DNA of 64,000 nucleotides from Metallyticus violacea (GCA_030762175.1 CM060831.1:32709501-32773500); one strand, 5' to 3'. Shown: positions 1-12,954, numbered from the stretch's first letter. Notes: generated by a model not told the origin, from the sequence alone. A program made the numbers and translations.

Positions 1-1
1 A

Positions 2-190
2 AGGGAGAAGTTTCAGGCTGTGGACGAGATAATGGATAATAACACAAGGCAGCTGATGATGACGCTAAAGGAAGACTTTCCATACTGTTTTGAAATTTGA
101 AAAGCACTATGTTATATACTTGTGAAGCCCAGGAGACCATTGTGTTAGGTTAAGGTAAATAAGAAATAATAAAGCGCTGGTTGATTTTCA
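2..190 (+). pseudogene. mariner-type transposase, C-terminal relic
   Basis: The frame starting at base 2 reads REKFQAVDEIMDNN and then LKEDFPYCFEI before a stop at 98-100. A one-base shift continues as EKHYVIYL, then a stop, then SPGDH. This matches the layout of the mariner transposase C-terminus, where a CFxxWKKR segment is followed by a short linker and a QGDYFEG-like end. The rest of the gene would lie to the left of the window. The frameshift and stops show it is dead. The assignment rests on motif layout only, so it is moderate; a chance match is possible because the piece is short. Confidence 0.5.
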
Positions 191-339
191 GAAACAGCTT
201 GTTATGACTTAATGATTTCTTAGAATGTTAACATACATCATGTAAATCATTCTTCTACCTGCTTATTTAAATATTGCAACCAAAATTAATAAAAACGCCA
301 ATATAACTTCATCACTGCAGAAGCAGGGGTTTCTCTAGT

Positions 340-850
340 GACCGTAGATTTGTTTTGCATAAATTTCAACAGCAGAGCGATCTCAATATCACAAAAATAT
401 GAACTGACTGATAAAGAACGCTGAATTATTTGTTAGTGCGGAATCCTTATGCTTCCATTGCACAAACTCCTGTTTACTTTTTGGGTCATAGTGTTGAACC
501 CATGTTTTGTCTTCAGTAAAAACCTGTGAGAAAAAGTAATCAGGAATTTCTTGGAGGAGATCCAAATTCTCCATAACTGAATTCTTTATAATATGCTTTT
601 TGCTCTATTAAAGTACTGACCTTTGACATCATCACATGGGTATGAATATTTATTTGTAAAATTGTGCCAGTTGAAATACCTAGTTCATGAACTATTATGA
701 CATTATCCCTGACACGACTATCTTGCATAATCTTAGCTTCCTATGAAGATGCTTTCACAGCTGTCTTATATGGAAGCAATCTTCAATGGACTCCCAACCC
801 TCTTTAAGTTCCTTGATCTACAAGTTTACTTGGTAATTGGAAGGTGCATA
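340..850 (-). pseudogene. mariner transposase relic (N-terminal and first catalytic part)
   Basis: On the minus strand, bases about 830-800 encode KELKEGWESIED, the linker that follows the mariner helix-turn-helix. Bases 728-540 encode QDSRVRDNVIIVHELGIS and then MSKVS, the second DNA-binding helix region. Bases 574-389 encode VFTEDKTWVQHYDPKSKQ and QWKHKDSA, which match the first catalytic block of mariner (GDETWVHHYDPE.., WKH..S). Here the catalytic aspartate sits in EDKTW. The pieces lie in two overlapping frames and have stops, and the second and third catalytic blocks are missing, so it is a 5'-part relic. It belongs to the Tc1/mariner DDE superfamily, a cut-and-paste nuclear transposase. 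Confidence 0.75.
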
Positions 851-2270
851 ATTAATACGTACAGCCAGCATTCATCTTTCCTTTGATTCTTTACCTTCTT
901 TCTTTCCTTTGTGAGGAATCTAATCACCGAAGGAAGCTTCGAAACATTCAATTTTGTTGTAGACCCATACGGCAATCCCAGCGTTTACTGTAAACGTAGT
1001 TGTTGTCCATTTCAAGCCAGATATATCCCAACCTGCTCTTGCAAGCTCAGTCTCCAACAATGATATACCTTAAACTATTGAACACTCCTTGTAGTTTGCT
1101 CAGGGGAAGACATTTTCATATTGGAAATTCGCTGAACCAAGTGTAGAATACTGTGATGAGAAATAAAATTGATATGCTCCAAAAATGTTATGCTTGCCTT
1201 TCTGTCCAATTTTTTAAATAATCGTCATAAGTTTTGGATTCAACCTAATAATTTTATTGAACGAAGTCGACTCTTTAGGATATGATGCTGAAAGACTCCA
1301 GGACTAAATTTGGCAATGTACACAACATCTGCCAACAAGACGGAGGTAGTTGTCTAAAATTTTTATTATTTTTGATTGTTTCTCCGTTTTGGGGCACAAA
1401 TTTATCTAATGTGTTCAATTTTTAAACATCTCAAAAGTTTATCTTTAGATCGTGTATTCTGTTTATTTATTTTTTCACTTCCAATCATAATTCTATCACA
1501 TTTTAAAGGTTTTCTCAAACTTTATAGATTATTTATTTTATGAAAAATTGAAGAAAATTTGTTTGTTGATTATACTTCAGTATTGTTTCAGTAGCAAACA
1601 CTTTTGGAGTTAAGAAGAAAAATCAGCAAAATTCGAGGTGATGGATGAAACTCACAACACAAATCTTGCCCACACACACTTCCAAATATAAATGACCCCT
1701 TAATAAGAGGTTAATTAAAGGCACTTGACTATTCGAGTTTCCTCTTAGGCCACGGGATAACCTTCCAGATCTCCGGGGAATTACAGGGAATTCGTCGATT
1801 CCCTTTACCGCAGTTGCTTCGCCATGAGATCGATTATATACACTGTAGCTAGATCACATGATTATCCTACTTAATGAAGGTTCAGTTTCCTGCCTTTCAC
1901 TTGCCATGGGCATGTGGTTTCAAGTTAACTTATGGTGGTTTATCCAGTGGAACAGAATGTGTTTAATAGAATTCGGCAAGATACCCGAGATACGTGCAGG
2001 GTATACATGAACATGAACATTGCTAGAGGAAAAAAGAATTACATTCGACGTGTGTTTATAGAAGGGACATTGGAAACTATTAATAGGAGCGTATTTGAGC
2101 AGAAAGGCAACTTTTTAACAGTTATTATGAGTTAGCGCAAGACTTTAAATTAAAACTGTATGAGTTTAACCACGCTTTCTCGGCAAATATGCAACACACG
2201 TCTGCTGAGAGCTGTGGGGTAGAAAGAATCAACAGTCTCTCATTATATTTGGAAGAAAGTGCACGGTGGG
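851..2270. other. no recognised feature
   Basis: AT-rich sequence with only short chance frames (for example 67 codons at 1932-2135). I recognise no repeat, RNA or protein motif. Bases 1725-1830 are richer in G and C but match nothing else in the window. Confidence 0.5.
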
Positions 2271-2274
2271 GATC

Positions 2275-2345
2275 GGAAGGCCACAGTATCTCAGTGGCCA
2301 GCGCACCGACAGGTAGGCCTGGTTTCATTCCCGGCTGTGATTTCG
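2275..2345 (+). repeat. tRNA-like SINE head fragment
   Basis: The stretch contains TATCTCAGTGGCC, resembling a Pol III A box, and GGTTTCATTCCC, a B-box-like T-arm, at tRNA-like spacing. The flanks GCCACAG and CTGTG can pair as a short terminal stem. No true tRNA fold with a complete acceptor stem was found. It is probably the head of a tRNA-derived SINE, with an unrecognised body downstream. Confidence 0.35.
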
Positions 2346-3866
2346 AAATAATCCTATATGACTTAAATACTTAACTTCAAATACTTAACTTGTTTATTTT
2401 GATTTTACAGGAATTTTTCTTTAAAAAAATTAGGGGCTGATGTGCTTTATAGGCTCCTTGGTGTTTTTTGACGCGTTTACTATAACAAAGATCAGCGGAA
2501 CTTCGTAAAAAAGCAACGAATAGGCTGTTGCCAACATGCAAATGGGGGCTAGAACAAAAATAAGAGGATTACAGAAAGAAGATTCGCGTATAAATGGTAG
2601 GGGTTAAAACATATAAAGGGAAAAGTAAAATAATGGAAGTTAACACATACAAGAAATTGATTTTAAGCAAACAAAATAATATATTAAATTTATGAGAGCT
2701 ATGTCAAAGAACAAAGTAATTTCTAAACCACTAATTTTCTACTGAGCAGAAAGGAATCTTTTTTCAACAATTATTATGAGTACTTGCCTTGGTGGTTAAG
2801 TAAACACAATAACTCGGCGCGGTCAGTACTACCCCAAATTCGCTTCTCTAGTGAAATCTCGGCTACACAGTGACTGCGGAGCGACTTCTCGATTACTTTT
2901 ATTATTGCCTTTAACATTCTTCTAACTCTTCCCTATAATTATTGAAAAATTGTAGTTTTTAACTATATCGCGTGGATTGCATACTAGGAACTTAGGTGAT
3001 AATTTTTATACTTGTCCAGTTATTATATTTTATAAAACTATAAATGTGAGTGGCTCCTTTATATTGAAATTAAAAATGGGATATAATTTAAAAATAAACA
3101 CCATACATTGATAAAGTAAAAGAATTAACACGTCGATAAACAGTAGTTTACGAAAGCACTGCGTTTCCAGCATAGGTTCGTGTTATTTTATATTAATTTT
3201 CAATGCACTGAACCATTTAAATTCAATATTTTGAAGGTCTAAAAACACGAGAGTGTTCTACAGTGAAAAGGAATGAATTGTTTTTCTTCATATATACATT
3301 AACTAACAAGGAAAATATTTAGGCTCAAGCAGGTTAAAAAACTGTACAGACACTTAGATGAAGGCCATAAAAATATTCATCTGCGTAACATTTCATTTGT
3401 CAAAAATACACATGAAGATTCCCTGGGAAAATTTAATATATCCAATCTCTGGATATGTATTTCTTTAAACAGTACAAAATATATGCGAGAAAAATAACCG
3501 ATTAGGTACCTAAAGTTTCTTTGATATTCCCCACCCAATTTAAATTCGGAAATGAAATGTCAATGAACATACATTCTGGTATTCATAATCAGTTTTCTGT
3601 TCCAGTTTATCGCATTATACAGGGTCCTCATTCGGCTGAGCAATCAGAAATTGATTTTGCGGACGGGAGTTTCCTGGGTAAATCACTTACCACCTTACAT
3701 TGGGAATCATGTCTTCCGGTCGAAATTTATAGCGCGCATTTTTTTTTTTTTTTTTGTTTTTTCCCCCTAAAATTAGTAGAAATAGTGATTGATATTATAC
3801 TCCCCACCTTTGTTCGAGGGCTAGTCAATAAAGATTGAGAATTGATGTTTTACTTACGAAGTACTC
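2346..3866. other. no recognised feature; one open frame of 105 codons
   Basis: AT-rich. The frame at 3521-3838 (105 codons) has no motif I recognise and runs across a T-run at about 3739-3755, so I treat it as chance. It lies next to the 3' end of the following mariner relic and could include non-coding flank of that element. Confidence 0.45.
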
Positions 3867-4870
3867 TAGGCAGGGACAAGGTGGATGCGGTCTTTTTAGA
3901 AATAGTTCTCGTTAAGTTGTATGCAGTCATGCAAGACGTACTGGAAATTCTGACATCGTGTACAGTAAAATCTCTGCCTTCTTCACGACAGCGGTTGATA
4001 AACAAACGTAGCTCTTTTTGAAACGAAGAAACAGAAAAAGTCGCGCGGAGCTAAGTTCGGGCTATATGGAGGATGGGGCGCACATCTATGTTTTTGTTTT
4101 CTGGCAAATTTTTAGTGAGGTCGTGCATTATCACAGTGAAAACTTCAAAGCGTTTTCGTCAGATGTGTTCGGCCAGGGCGCTCGAAACAGTTTTGTAATA
4201 TTCCGTTAACCGTGTCATGTTGATAGACCTCTCTACGACAGGCGAAGAACGAAATCACTACAACCTTTCCTGCCGACCGAACAACCAGGATCTTCTTTGG
4301 TATCGGAGGACTAGCTGATTTCCTGCCCAAATTCGCTTGTTTGCTTTCGGGATCGTAATGATGACGCGAAGTCTAATGACCTGTAACGACACATGTCCAC
4401 TCGCACCATCTTCTACTCAAGAATCAGCAATATCGGCACCTGTTACAGACGCGTCTCATGTGTAAGAGATCGTACAGAACGATGAACGCACTACTGTGGG
4501 AAATCTGTAACATGTCTGTCAGTATGTTTATTCATTGTTATCCATCGATCTTTCCGATTTATTGTCTCGTTCACTGCAGAACTTGAAACACGGCCATCCT
4601 TAAAACTCTTTGAACCGCCGAAGTGAGGTTGATTGTGGTAGAATATCATCGTCATATACTCGCTATAACATCGTGTACGCCTACATCTCGGATTTCTGTA
4701 GACAGAAGCAAAATTTCAGAGCAGCGTACTGCTCGTCAAAAAGCGACTCCATTTTATGCAGCCGACGTCAAACACTCGTCCTTTGCTGGCTGGCGTCCTA
4801 TAGTAAAACGCAGGCGCGTAAACTCTTTCACAAAATTTTTCCGTCAATCATGTAAAATGTGATAGTCTCA
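3867..4870 (-). pseudogene. mariner transposase relic, nearly full length but broken
   Basis: Read on the minus strand from about 4768, the sequence gives DEQYAALKFCFCLQKSE, then YDDDILPQSTSLRRFK and FKDGRVS. These match the mariner N-terminus (IKFCxxLGKSATE, YGDDALSRS, FKEGRESVED). At 4078-4021 it gives PHPPYSPNLAPRDFF, the block carrying the third catalytic Asp. Further on is ELRLFINRCREEG. Many stops and frameshifts lie between these blocks, so no product is possible. It is a mariner of a different subtype from the other relics here, because its HTH and catalytic blocks differ in sequence. Terminal inverted repeats were not located. Confidence 0.75.
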
Positions 4871-4874
4871 TGAA

Positions 4875-6901
4875 AATTGTTTCGCTACTGTATCTCCACT
4901 GTATGATTACAGTATTTTTAAGCTCTCATATATGCTCAAAGTTCATGTCCCGAGCAGATACACTTGGACTAATGGTGTTGAAGAATTTCGAGAAGTTCCT
5001 AATCGATTACTTATTTGATCAAGCTTCTCCTCTATTTAAACCGGCTTTTTGTACTCGACTTTTTGTTCATGAAAACGCCTTGGGTTTGGAGTTCCAATGG
5101 AGCTTTTATTCCCGGAACTTTGGCACAAAATTCTCTCCTTCAGAATTTCTTTTGCCCATAACATTATCAATAAATATTCTTTGTTCTAGCTTATATATCA
5201 CTCTCACCATGCTTCATAATGCGCAAATACTTAGCTCAAAGTCTAATGCTCACTCTCTACAGTTGGCATGACAAGCAGAGCAAGCTCAATTACCTATGTC
5301 CAGTTTTACCAGATATCGCGCGCCCATTGAAGGTCAACCACCATCTTCCAGTACTGTATACAAATACGGATTGCGTAGGGGAATGACGGCCTGTAATTCA
5401 ATATTTCTGCAGTTATCTGGTTACACGAATCCTGTACAAATCCCCGATTTCAAAAATGTAACCCAGATAGTATTTGCTTTTTCATATATAATTCAGAAGA
5501 TGATGGTTTTGCGTGTTGTGGCTATTCTCTACTCCATGTTATTTTATGTGTATTTTTAAAGAAGTGTATTTACTTTTATAAGCCAAACATATGAATACTT
5601 TTATGGCCTTCGTCTGTTAGTCTCTGTATAAATTTCATGTTTGCAATCGTCCCTTTGCAAGAGGTAGGCTTGTATTCCCAATATTATTTCAACATTCCAG
5701 CTTATTTTTAAATGTTAGTTTGTGTGTTTTAATCTTTATTATTATTTTGCATTAAAAGTAGTTTCATAATGCCATAGTTATGCAATAATTTGCCCTTTAA
5801 ATGCTCTATGGAAAAATTGAAGAGTCTTGTGTTACACCAAGGCTTCTCCACCGTTATATAAAAAAGAGGAGGTGCTGAAAGCAATTCCTGCAACTCCGCT
5901 TTCACTAGCCATTGGCGAAGTGGCAAACACTTCTTTGCCTAGAGCTCAGAAATTGGACAGGATCCACGCTCTCAGGAGCCGCAGAGCTGGTAGGGGGCCG
6001 CTGATGAACAAAATCAATAGCAGAGCGCCCCAAACAAGTTTCTTTTCTTTGAAACACCAACACTTTGCTAGTCGAGTGCGCGGGTGTGGCGCAACATTAA
6101 AGAATTATCCCTAATTGTGCTCTCTCTCTTATTCCCCTCTTTCTCTCCTGCTGCCAACTGACGCAAAGCTTTTTCTGAAAGAAACGACCTTATAAAACCG
6201 TTAATAAATAATTGCTACAAACCGTGTTGCGTTGCGAGATGCGTAACCGAGTTGTCGGTAAGTTGTATGCATGCTTAAGTCGTTACGTTGATGTTGCAAA
6301 TTAAGACGAGAGAAATTCTGAGGATGGCCGGAAAACATGTGCCGTTACGCACACAGTCAAGAAAGGTGATAAATTAGAATCCGACAGTTGCACGGATATT
6401 AATTTGTTAAATGTATTAAAAACACACACAACATGGATAAATCAGATACTTGTAGGCCATTGTCCTCTTGTATGATAAACAGGAAGGCTTTAGACTTTGC
6501 ACATTCTACATAGATGTTATTGATACGTACTTTGGTTTACTTATTAAATATGTCTACAACAATAGCAAGAGAAGGTGCGCCTGTTGCACACAAGAGCTAG
6601 TAGTAGATAGACACTAGCTCGTCTGTGCTCCGAGCTCATCGGTTTCGAGAATTTACAACCAAACTGGGATGAACATGGCAGAAGAAAATTATAAATCTTC
6701 AAACTTTTTAACTGGAATGGGGGATTACACTCCTTTTTTAGGAATGCAAATTGAAATATAGTAGAAGAACGTGATGTCCAACACATATAATTTAGAATTG
6801 CACTATGATTGTCCCATTCACATAAATAAAAAGACATGTATTTATGACGAATGAATGACATTAATTAGTTAGGTTTGTTTTAAAGAAGCTATTTAATATA
6901 T
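4875..6901. other. no recognised feature; chance frames only
   Basis: It contains frames of 133 codons (4870-5271), 87 codons (5296-5559) and 95 codons (5827-6114). None has a recognisable domain, and the first is hydrophobic and AT-driven. Bases about 5860-6080 are more GC-rich than their surroundings and are followed by a CT-rich tract near 6119-6150. This could be a fragment of an unknown repeat. Confidence 0.4.
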
Positions 6902-7152
6902 TTGGTCATTAGTATCCCATTCAATTCAGGGCGTGAAACGGCCGATAAATTTTGCTCAGAGCTCCCTTCTTTCCGACTTCAGATTCGTTTACGTTCCGTA
7001 AATCTTCGAAAAGGGACCAACGACTTTATTTCCCTTCCCGAGGAAAGTCACACTTTGGATTTTTACGGCCTAGGGAGACTCTGATACTGGCTGGGTTTGA
7101 ACCGACAACCTTGGGTCTGTATGGTAACCACTAGAGCACCAAAATCGACTAA
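6902..7152 (-). repeat. SINE1 copy (tRNA-derived SINE), 3' tail missing
   Basis: The minus-strand copy of the family defined here as SINE1. It has the tRNA-like head (GGTAACCATAC.. region; GGTTCAAACCC B box, here as GGGTTTGAACC on the plus strand near 7100), then the body with the CTTTCCTCGG and CTCTGAGC blocks, and the ...GAATGGGA..CTGATGACC end. The usual AAAGAGCGTCC tail is absent. It is one of ten copies in the window and visibly diverged. Confidence 0.85.
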
Positions 7153-7899
7153 TGGCTAATCACAAAACTATCCCAGGATGTAGAGTTAAGATATAAAGAG
7201 TTGGTTTAACGGTTATATCGTCTTTTTTCTATAGTTTCCTGGCGACTTACATTATTGTTAGGTACTTTTACTTGAATTTGTTCAGAATTAAATATGTATT
7301 TAATGTAATCTAGATTCAGAAGAACGCAGTTTTTGGAAGTGGCATGGATTACAGTAAGACTTCCTCGACTTCAACTTTTTGCTTCAGTTCAGATATTTAA
7401 TCCGCTGTTTTTTCCCCCAGTTACCATTGTTTTCTGGAATGATCTGGAATCGTAATATAAAGGAAGTTTATACCGTCTCTGATCTTGACGTGTCGATTCT
7501 ATTGACTCACTCGAATGTTGGAATGGAGTGCCGAAACCGAGTCCGCTCACTTTGTACATAATGGAACAAGAAAGTTTTAAACACTCGAGCGTTATCCCCG
7601 TCAAGTATTCCGTTCTACTGTCGCCTTGTGCCTTAACGAAAGTTATAAGCAAACGGTGCTAGATCCGAGAGATGCCGAAGAAACACTTCAGCATAAGAAT
7701 TCTTCTCCAATATAAAGTTAGTCATTCGAAAACTCTTCGCTTTTATGCAGGCTTTTTAAACAACATTTGCTGATTACTGCTGAGAATTGCTGGTCGAATG
7801 TAATAAATTCAAATCAAGCCTTAGAAATCTTCAATACGAAAACCCTATTAATAAAATTAAAATAATGGCTATGGAAGAAAAGTAAATTGAACAGCTAAA

Positions 7900-8420
7900 A
7901 TAGTAATAAAGGATCAGATAACAGAACTAGTGAATAATTTTAAATGTCTGGGATGCGACCTATCAATCCATAATTTGAACCAAAACAATAATGTAATAAA
8001 ATGTAACTCAATAAATGGATGCATCAATAAACATTTGCAAAATTCAATGAGGAAGGAGGTCAAACTCAGATTACATAATGTTATATCGACTCCAATGCTG
8101 CTTTTAGTAGTGAAACTAGGGCGACGAAGAAAAAAGACAAAAATAAAGTCAAAAGCTAAGAAATGAGATTTATGATAAAATAATTAGGAGTATTTCTAAG
8201 AGATAAATTAAAAAGATCTAGGAACTGGTACAAGATGTAATTCACTACTAAAAGAACTGGAAAGAGCATATCAATCAGATGTCCCTGACAGGCTACCACA
8301 AACTTTTCTTTACAAACCAAATGGAAGACGCGATACAGGAAGGCCGAGAGCTAGGTAGAATCAATTTAAGGAATAAAATACCTTTTGCGCGGTACAGGAT
8401 CAGCTCAAATCCTTGAAAAG
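7900..8420 (+). pseudogene. LINE reverse transcriptase C-terminal relic
   Basis: The frame at 7930-8112 reads VNNFKCLGCDLSIHNLNQN, then INKHLQNSMRKEVKLRLHN and VISTPMLL. This matches the thumb region of non-LTR reverse transcriptases, which has the form FKYLGC.., I.....R.L....TRLKIYN, P.LLYGSETW. A frameshift follows. Then KNWKEHINQMS and, in another frame, KPNGRRDTGRPRAR match the W..H..RM and GRR..GRP.RRW end of such proteins, seen in many arthropod LINEs. Stops at several places show it is dead. Clade assignment needs a search. The 5' part and polymerase active site are absent. Confidence 0.8.
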
Positions 8421-9039
8421 AAAAAGAAGCTTAAATAAAAATGTGATGTATTTTCGGAGCAGGTTTCAAGATAAACCTAGAGAAAACGTCAAATCGGCTT
8501 TTTTCAGACAGAAGTCACCAAGTCTATTGACTGTTTAGAGATATTAACATTATCATATTAAGGAAAGGGATATTTATAGACGGGTAGAACTCATGCCTGC
8601 ATGTTTCTATGTAACAGATACTTTATATTCACATTTTACATCTTTTATTCAAGCAGATATTACCAAATGGACTCAATAACTTCAACTTGTTATACGTATG
8701 ATATTACAGATAGAGTAAGTTAAGTTTGTCAACATTGCATAATGTAATTTTAGATTAACGTTAAACTTAGAGATCAATGAGTCTCAAAATCACAATTTTG
8801 GACTTAGTGATTCATCCCAGAATGACGAAAACAAATATCTATTGAGATATGACCTTTTATTTATTGCAGCCAAATAATATAGTAAGCACGGGTGCAATAT
8901 AATAGAATTTGTTCTTTCTTGTAAAGTTTGATCCCATTGTTCTTTTCTTATTGGTTGTATTTACCTCTGCAGTGCACCAATAGCTATGCATAAATCATTC
9001 ATATGTCAGTCAGCCAAAATTGTCTGTATTAGTATAGGT
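8421..9039. other. no recognised feature
   Basis: Unique-looking AT-rich sequence. The first part (to about 8520) may be the 3' non-coding end of the preceding LINE, but no poly-A or microsatellite tail is seen. Confidence 0.4.
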
Positions 9040-9262
9040 AGCTTATGTGGTTTATGCACGATGGAGTACCACTACATTTTCTGTATATAATGACATAACA
9101 CCTAAACCAGTTTAAGAAAACAGTGGAGAATTGGTTGAAGAGGTCCAATAGCATAGTCTGTGTTCACTTGACCCAATTCCTTCAAAGTTTTATCTGTGGA
9201 CATACCTAAAGAACTTAAACCACAGACAACTTGATATCATTGCAAGAGCATATGGACACAAA
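9040..9262 (+). pseudogene. Tc1/mariner-like (IS630-type) transposase tail relic
   Basis: Bases about 9058-9080 encode MHDGVPLHF, matching the QQDGAPPHF block of a distinct insect IS630-type transposase family. Bases about 9122-9150 encode QWRIG, a stop, and RGPIAW, matching RWIGRRGPISWP. After a frameshift, bases about 9160-9215 encode SLDPIPSKFYLWTYLKNL, matching RSPDLTPLDFFLWGYLKD. The order and spacing of the three blocks agree with that family, so despite one stop and a frameshift the match is reasonable. The N-terminus is absent. The fragment at 39,060-39,190 looks like the N-terminal part of the same type. Confidence 0.6.
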
Positions 9263-10620
9263 ATCAGGGGCGAAGACCCCATTAAGGTTGTAAGGCTCAG
9301 TTGAAGCTCAACTTCCGTACCAGTGATTTGATTTTCCAAGTCACAATCCGGGAGAGGTAAAGGGAATCCTTCGCGAAATTTTCATCAGCCTTGATATCAG
9401 CGTGTTTGATTATGTATCTCCTTTACTGGGACTTTGTGGAAATTGAAGCCTAACTAGAGATGAAACAATTCCTTCAGAAACAAGATATTAGCATCAACCT
9501 GACAGGAGTTAGAATACATGACGTCAGAGAAAGGGGGTTAGAGTTTGTGGCTGCATGCCAGAAACTTGCTGCTGTTAATATTGGAACGCTAGGAAGAGTT
9601 CGGGGTCAGCTTCATTGTATTGCAGATACTAAGGCAACTTTGCGTCCGCGGTAGCGAAATTTACACTGCTAAGCTCTACAGAAAGGTTGATATGCAAACG
9701 AGTTCGATTTTAAATGTAGCATTTAACGTTTTTACAGTAAGATTATTTGAGTTACGAGCTGAAAGAGCGCGGCTATGTACTGCGAGCAGTCAGTCGACAT
9801 GGCATGTAATGCATGTGCAAGTAGCAGCTTGTATTTACTTGTTTAAATTGTGTGGTAATCATTCTTTGTTGGTTATGCCACTACATAAATGTTGTTATGA
9901 AGAGCGGACTTTTATGGTAAGCTACAAATATGAAATCGTGTGGGAAAGTTGTTTCAGGTAGAGGAAATCGTGTTTCAAGTATGAAAAGTTTTCGCCAACA
10001 GAAAATTACAGAACCAGAAACGTGTTCCGAACCGCCGTGTCCTTACAGAAAAAAAATTGCATGAAACACAGACATTTTCTATACAGATGCTGACAATATA
10101 TTGCTGCTTAGGAGCATAATTATCAAAATATCTTAAGACTCAGGTTAGTAATTATGGTTATCTATTTTAAATACAGTATATTTTTGCTTTCGGTAAAATA
10201 TAAATGCCACTCCTCGATTCTATCGGTTGCGACGTTTACACTTCCCCAGTAGGCAGCCTAGCTCAGGCGGCCCATAACGCAAATAATCTCTTATAGCTGT
10301 ATTGTGATAATATGGAGCGATATAATTGTTGTGTGTTAATAATTAATGGCATTTATATTATATCTATTTAAAATTATTCTTAAACTCCATTAATTGTATC
10401 TTAGTTCACGCGCTATCGCGGATCATATAATAGGATTCAATTCTTAATTTATAATTATTTCCCCTCTATTTCTGCGTAATTGTCAACTGCAGCATGATAT
10501 TTTACTAGGACTATTGAATTAAAGACTGTAAAAAGTTCAGCGAATGTTCAAGAATTTATTTCAAGAGTAATTTATGTATATGCTATGTAAAAGGACCGAA
10601 TGATTGGTCTACAATAAAGA
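9263..10620. other. no recognised feature
   Basis: Contains chance frames of 64 codons (9460-9654) and 113 codons (9620-9961) without recognisable motifs. I see no repeat shared with other parts of the window. Confidence 0.45.
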
Positions 10621-11402
10621 TGAACTCCATTTCGGGCCGGAGGAATAGAAATAGCTCATGGAGGAAGGTAAGGAACCGCTTGAGGGATAAGGATAGGCAG
10701 CAGACAAATGCGTAATGCAGAGAGATGATTTCGCTGGAAGTAAAGCCGTGGCTAAAGTCGCAATGGAATGGGACAGGACATCAAAAAGTCACTAAACTCA
10801 TTAAACAGAGGCTCGCGTGGCTCAGACAAGGGACATGGCGGATGATTAAGAATACTGACGAATATGAGCGGAGAATTTGTCTCATCTGTGAGAAGGGGGA
10901 ATCAGGGCACATATTCTGACTGAATGTAAAGATACGGAAGAATGGGGGGGAATTATCTACCGCGCTCCTTTACAGGATTGAACAGAGGGAAATGATCATG
11001 TTGGGCTTTGATGGCAGACAAAGAAGGAGAGGAGAGGTTAGGTAAATATCTGATGAAAGTGAGACAGCTCAAGTCTGAAAAGTCTGATAACGGGGAAGGA
11101 AGTTGGTAGGAAGCAAATTGACTGAATACAACTATGTATCATCCACAATGGGATTTCTTTATATTTTATATTCATCTGGTATTTCTTTTTCTTTTTATTT
11201 CTTTGTTTTATTTATTAGTTTATATGTTTGTTTTATTGTTGAATATATGTATGTATATATATAATGTTTTATATCTTATTGTGAATATCTAATGTAATAT
11301 CTTGTGCCTGTTGAAATTGTTTTGCATTGCATTGGTGCCACTGTAATAAATACATTGATCTTCCTCCTCTCGTTCTCCTCCCCCTACTTCTACTACTACT
11401 AC
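10621..11402 (+). pseudogene. LINE 3' end with Cys/His motif (LINE type B)
   Basis: The frame at 10,725-10,916 reads RLAWLRQGTWRMIKN and then RRICLICEKGESGHIF, with further reading after a stop. This matches the C-terminal region of non-LTR polyproteins, where a short helix (LR.G.W) is followed by CxLCxxxExxxHIxxxC. The same arrangement occurs on the minus strand near 57.7-57.9 kb (AWLRLGKWK, then SLCTEPEDWVHILTKC), so the two are probably members of one family. After the coding part comes a 3' untranslated region ending near CTGTAATAAATACATTGATC, then a TCC/TAC-rich simple tail (about 11,360-11,402), which fits a LINE 3' terminus. The last Cys is lost, the frame is broken, and the 5' part is missing. 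Confidence 0.65.
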
Positions 11403-11700
11403 TATATAAAGAGATTTAAGTCGAGTCATTTAACATGAGTTTGTAGAAATATTTAATGTGCTTAATTTATCACTTACACTTTAAATATGAAAATATTTTA
11501 TAAGATTACAGAACAATTTTCGTCGTATGTTTAGCATAGATTAGATTGTCGATTAATTTTCGGCATCCATTGTCCCAGCCTACCATGTAGGTCATGTTTT
11601 TGATTGTCCTAATATCCAAGAGCAGCCAGATGTGTATGTATGTGATACTCTGAAGCATAGAGATGGAGGATGGGTGACAATGAATGGTAACCATATAGTG

Positions 11701-11976
11701 AGTCGGTCCTGGTGGTGTAGTGGTAACCATACTTGCCTTCTAAACACAAGATCGCGGGTTCAATATCGGCTGAGATATTGAAGTCCTAAGTATTATCTCC
11801 TTAGAAAGGAAAGTAAAAGCCGTGGGTCCCATGTCGTACGGCACGTAAAACAGCCTCAAGCCTGAAAGAAGAGGCCTCTGAGCAAAATTTGTCGGCTAAA
11901 TTGAATGGGATGCTGATGACCTGAGATGTTAAGGAGCGTCCATAAATAAACTAAATGAACAAAAATAAAAATAAAG
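11701..11976 (+). repeat. SINE1 copy
   Basis: Full-length-like plus copy. The head has GGTGGTGTAGTGGTAACC (A-box region) and CGCGGGTTCAATATC (decayed B box). The body has AAAGCCGTGGGTCCCATGTC and GAGGCCTCTGAGCAAAAT. The end has GCTGATGACCTGAGATGTT, AGCGTCCATAAATAAA and an A-rich tail. Part of the GATTTTTTCGGGCG block after the B box is deleted. It lies 0.3 kb downstream of the LINE 3' end. Confidence 0.92.
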
Positions 11977-12954
11977 AAAACTCTATATAGCAACTACTCA
12001 ACGAAAGGTTGAGGGCAATAGTCTAAGATACAACATGGTTCATGTATATATTACCAAACATATGTTCATACGAACGTTTATGGTAGTTCTGTTCAGCTCT
12101 ACCTGTTGTGATAATATGCAACACTTTGTATCGCTTTTTTTATACATTTTTCATATTCCTATATTTATCTTGATACTAGAAACCTAAAATATAAATATTC
12201 GGGCTAGAAGTTATTTTATATATAACAAATTCAAACCCCTTATGTGTTACAAATACTCATTCATCAAAAGATTAGCATCTATTCCTTCGAAGAAACGATA
12301 ATACTTAATTTTATGAGTAGATGATTGGAAAAGAAGAGTAAAGTAGCTATATGTTTAGTTGGGGTAAGTGTATATTTTATGTTTAATATCTTTAATTACT
12401 TCGCGAATGTGACTGTGGTGCGCCTACCTAAAGCTTAAATATTTTGCAGTTGTTGCGTACCAAACTGATCATTTATATGTTCTGTTTTTTTTTTGTTTGT
12501 TTTTCATAGGTTATTTATAAATGGAAAACCCGAATTTTATTTATAATAGTTTTTATTGCAGTCAAGGTGATATTTTCCTTTTCTAGTTTTATCTCAGACT
12601 TAGCTGCATTTCACAGGAGCTACTTTTAATATGCTTGGGGAAAATGTAAAAAGATGCTCTACTATGCAATAGCTGTCGAATTTTTACATCAAGAGAACGT
12701 TTTTATGACAGGGCAAAGGTAATGCATTTCCAGAAGAACTAAGAGAAGAGAAACTTTTTCATTAACTAGGGGAATATCAGACACTCCCTCTTGTTAATTA
12801 ACATTCCACTTCACGAGGTGGTATTCATACTCTTACAAGGGGTTTACTTGTGTTCCACAAACCGAATTACCATCAGATTAATCCAAATGGAAAGAAGCGC
12901 TCTTAGACCTCCCTCTTTGCGGCTGCTAGCGCTGTCGATTTTAGACTTTATTCA
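11977..12954. other. no recognised feature
   Basis: AT-rich unique-looking sequence. A frame of 62 codons at 12,791-12,979 is not recognisable as a protein. Confidence 0.45.

Noticed and set aside
4870..5271. 133-codon open frame as a gene
   Set aside because: Hydrophobic, AT-driven composition, no domain, no splice or neighbouring exon evidence.
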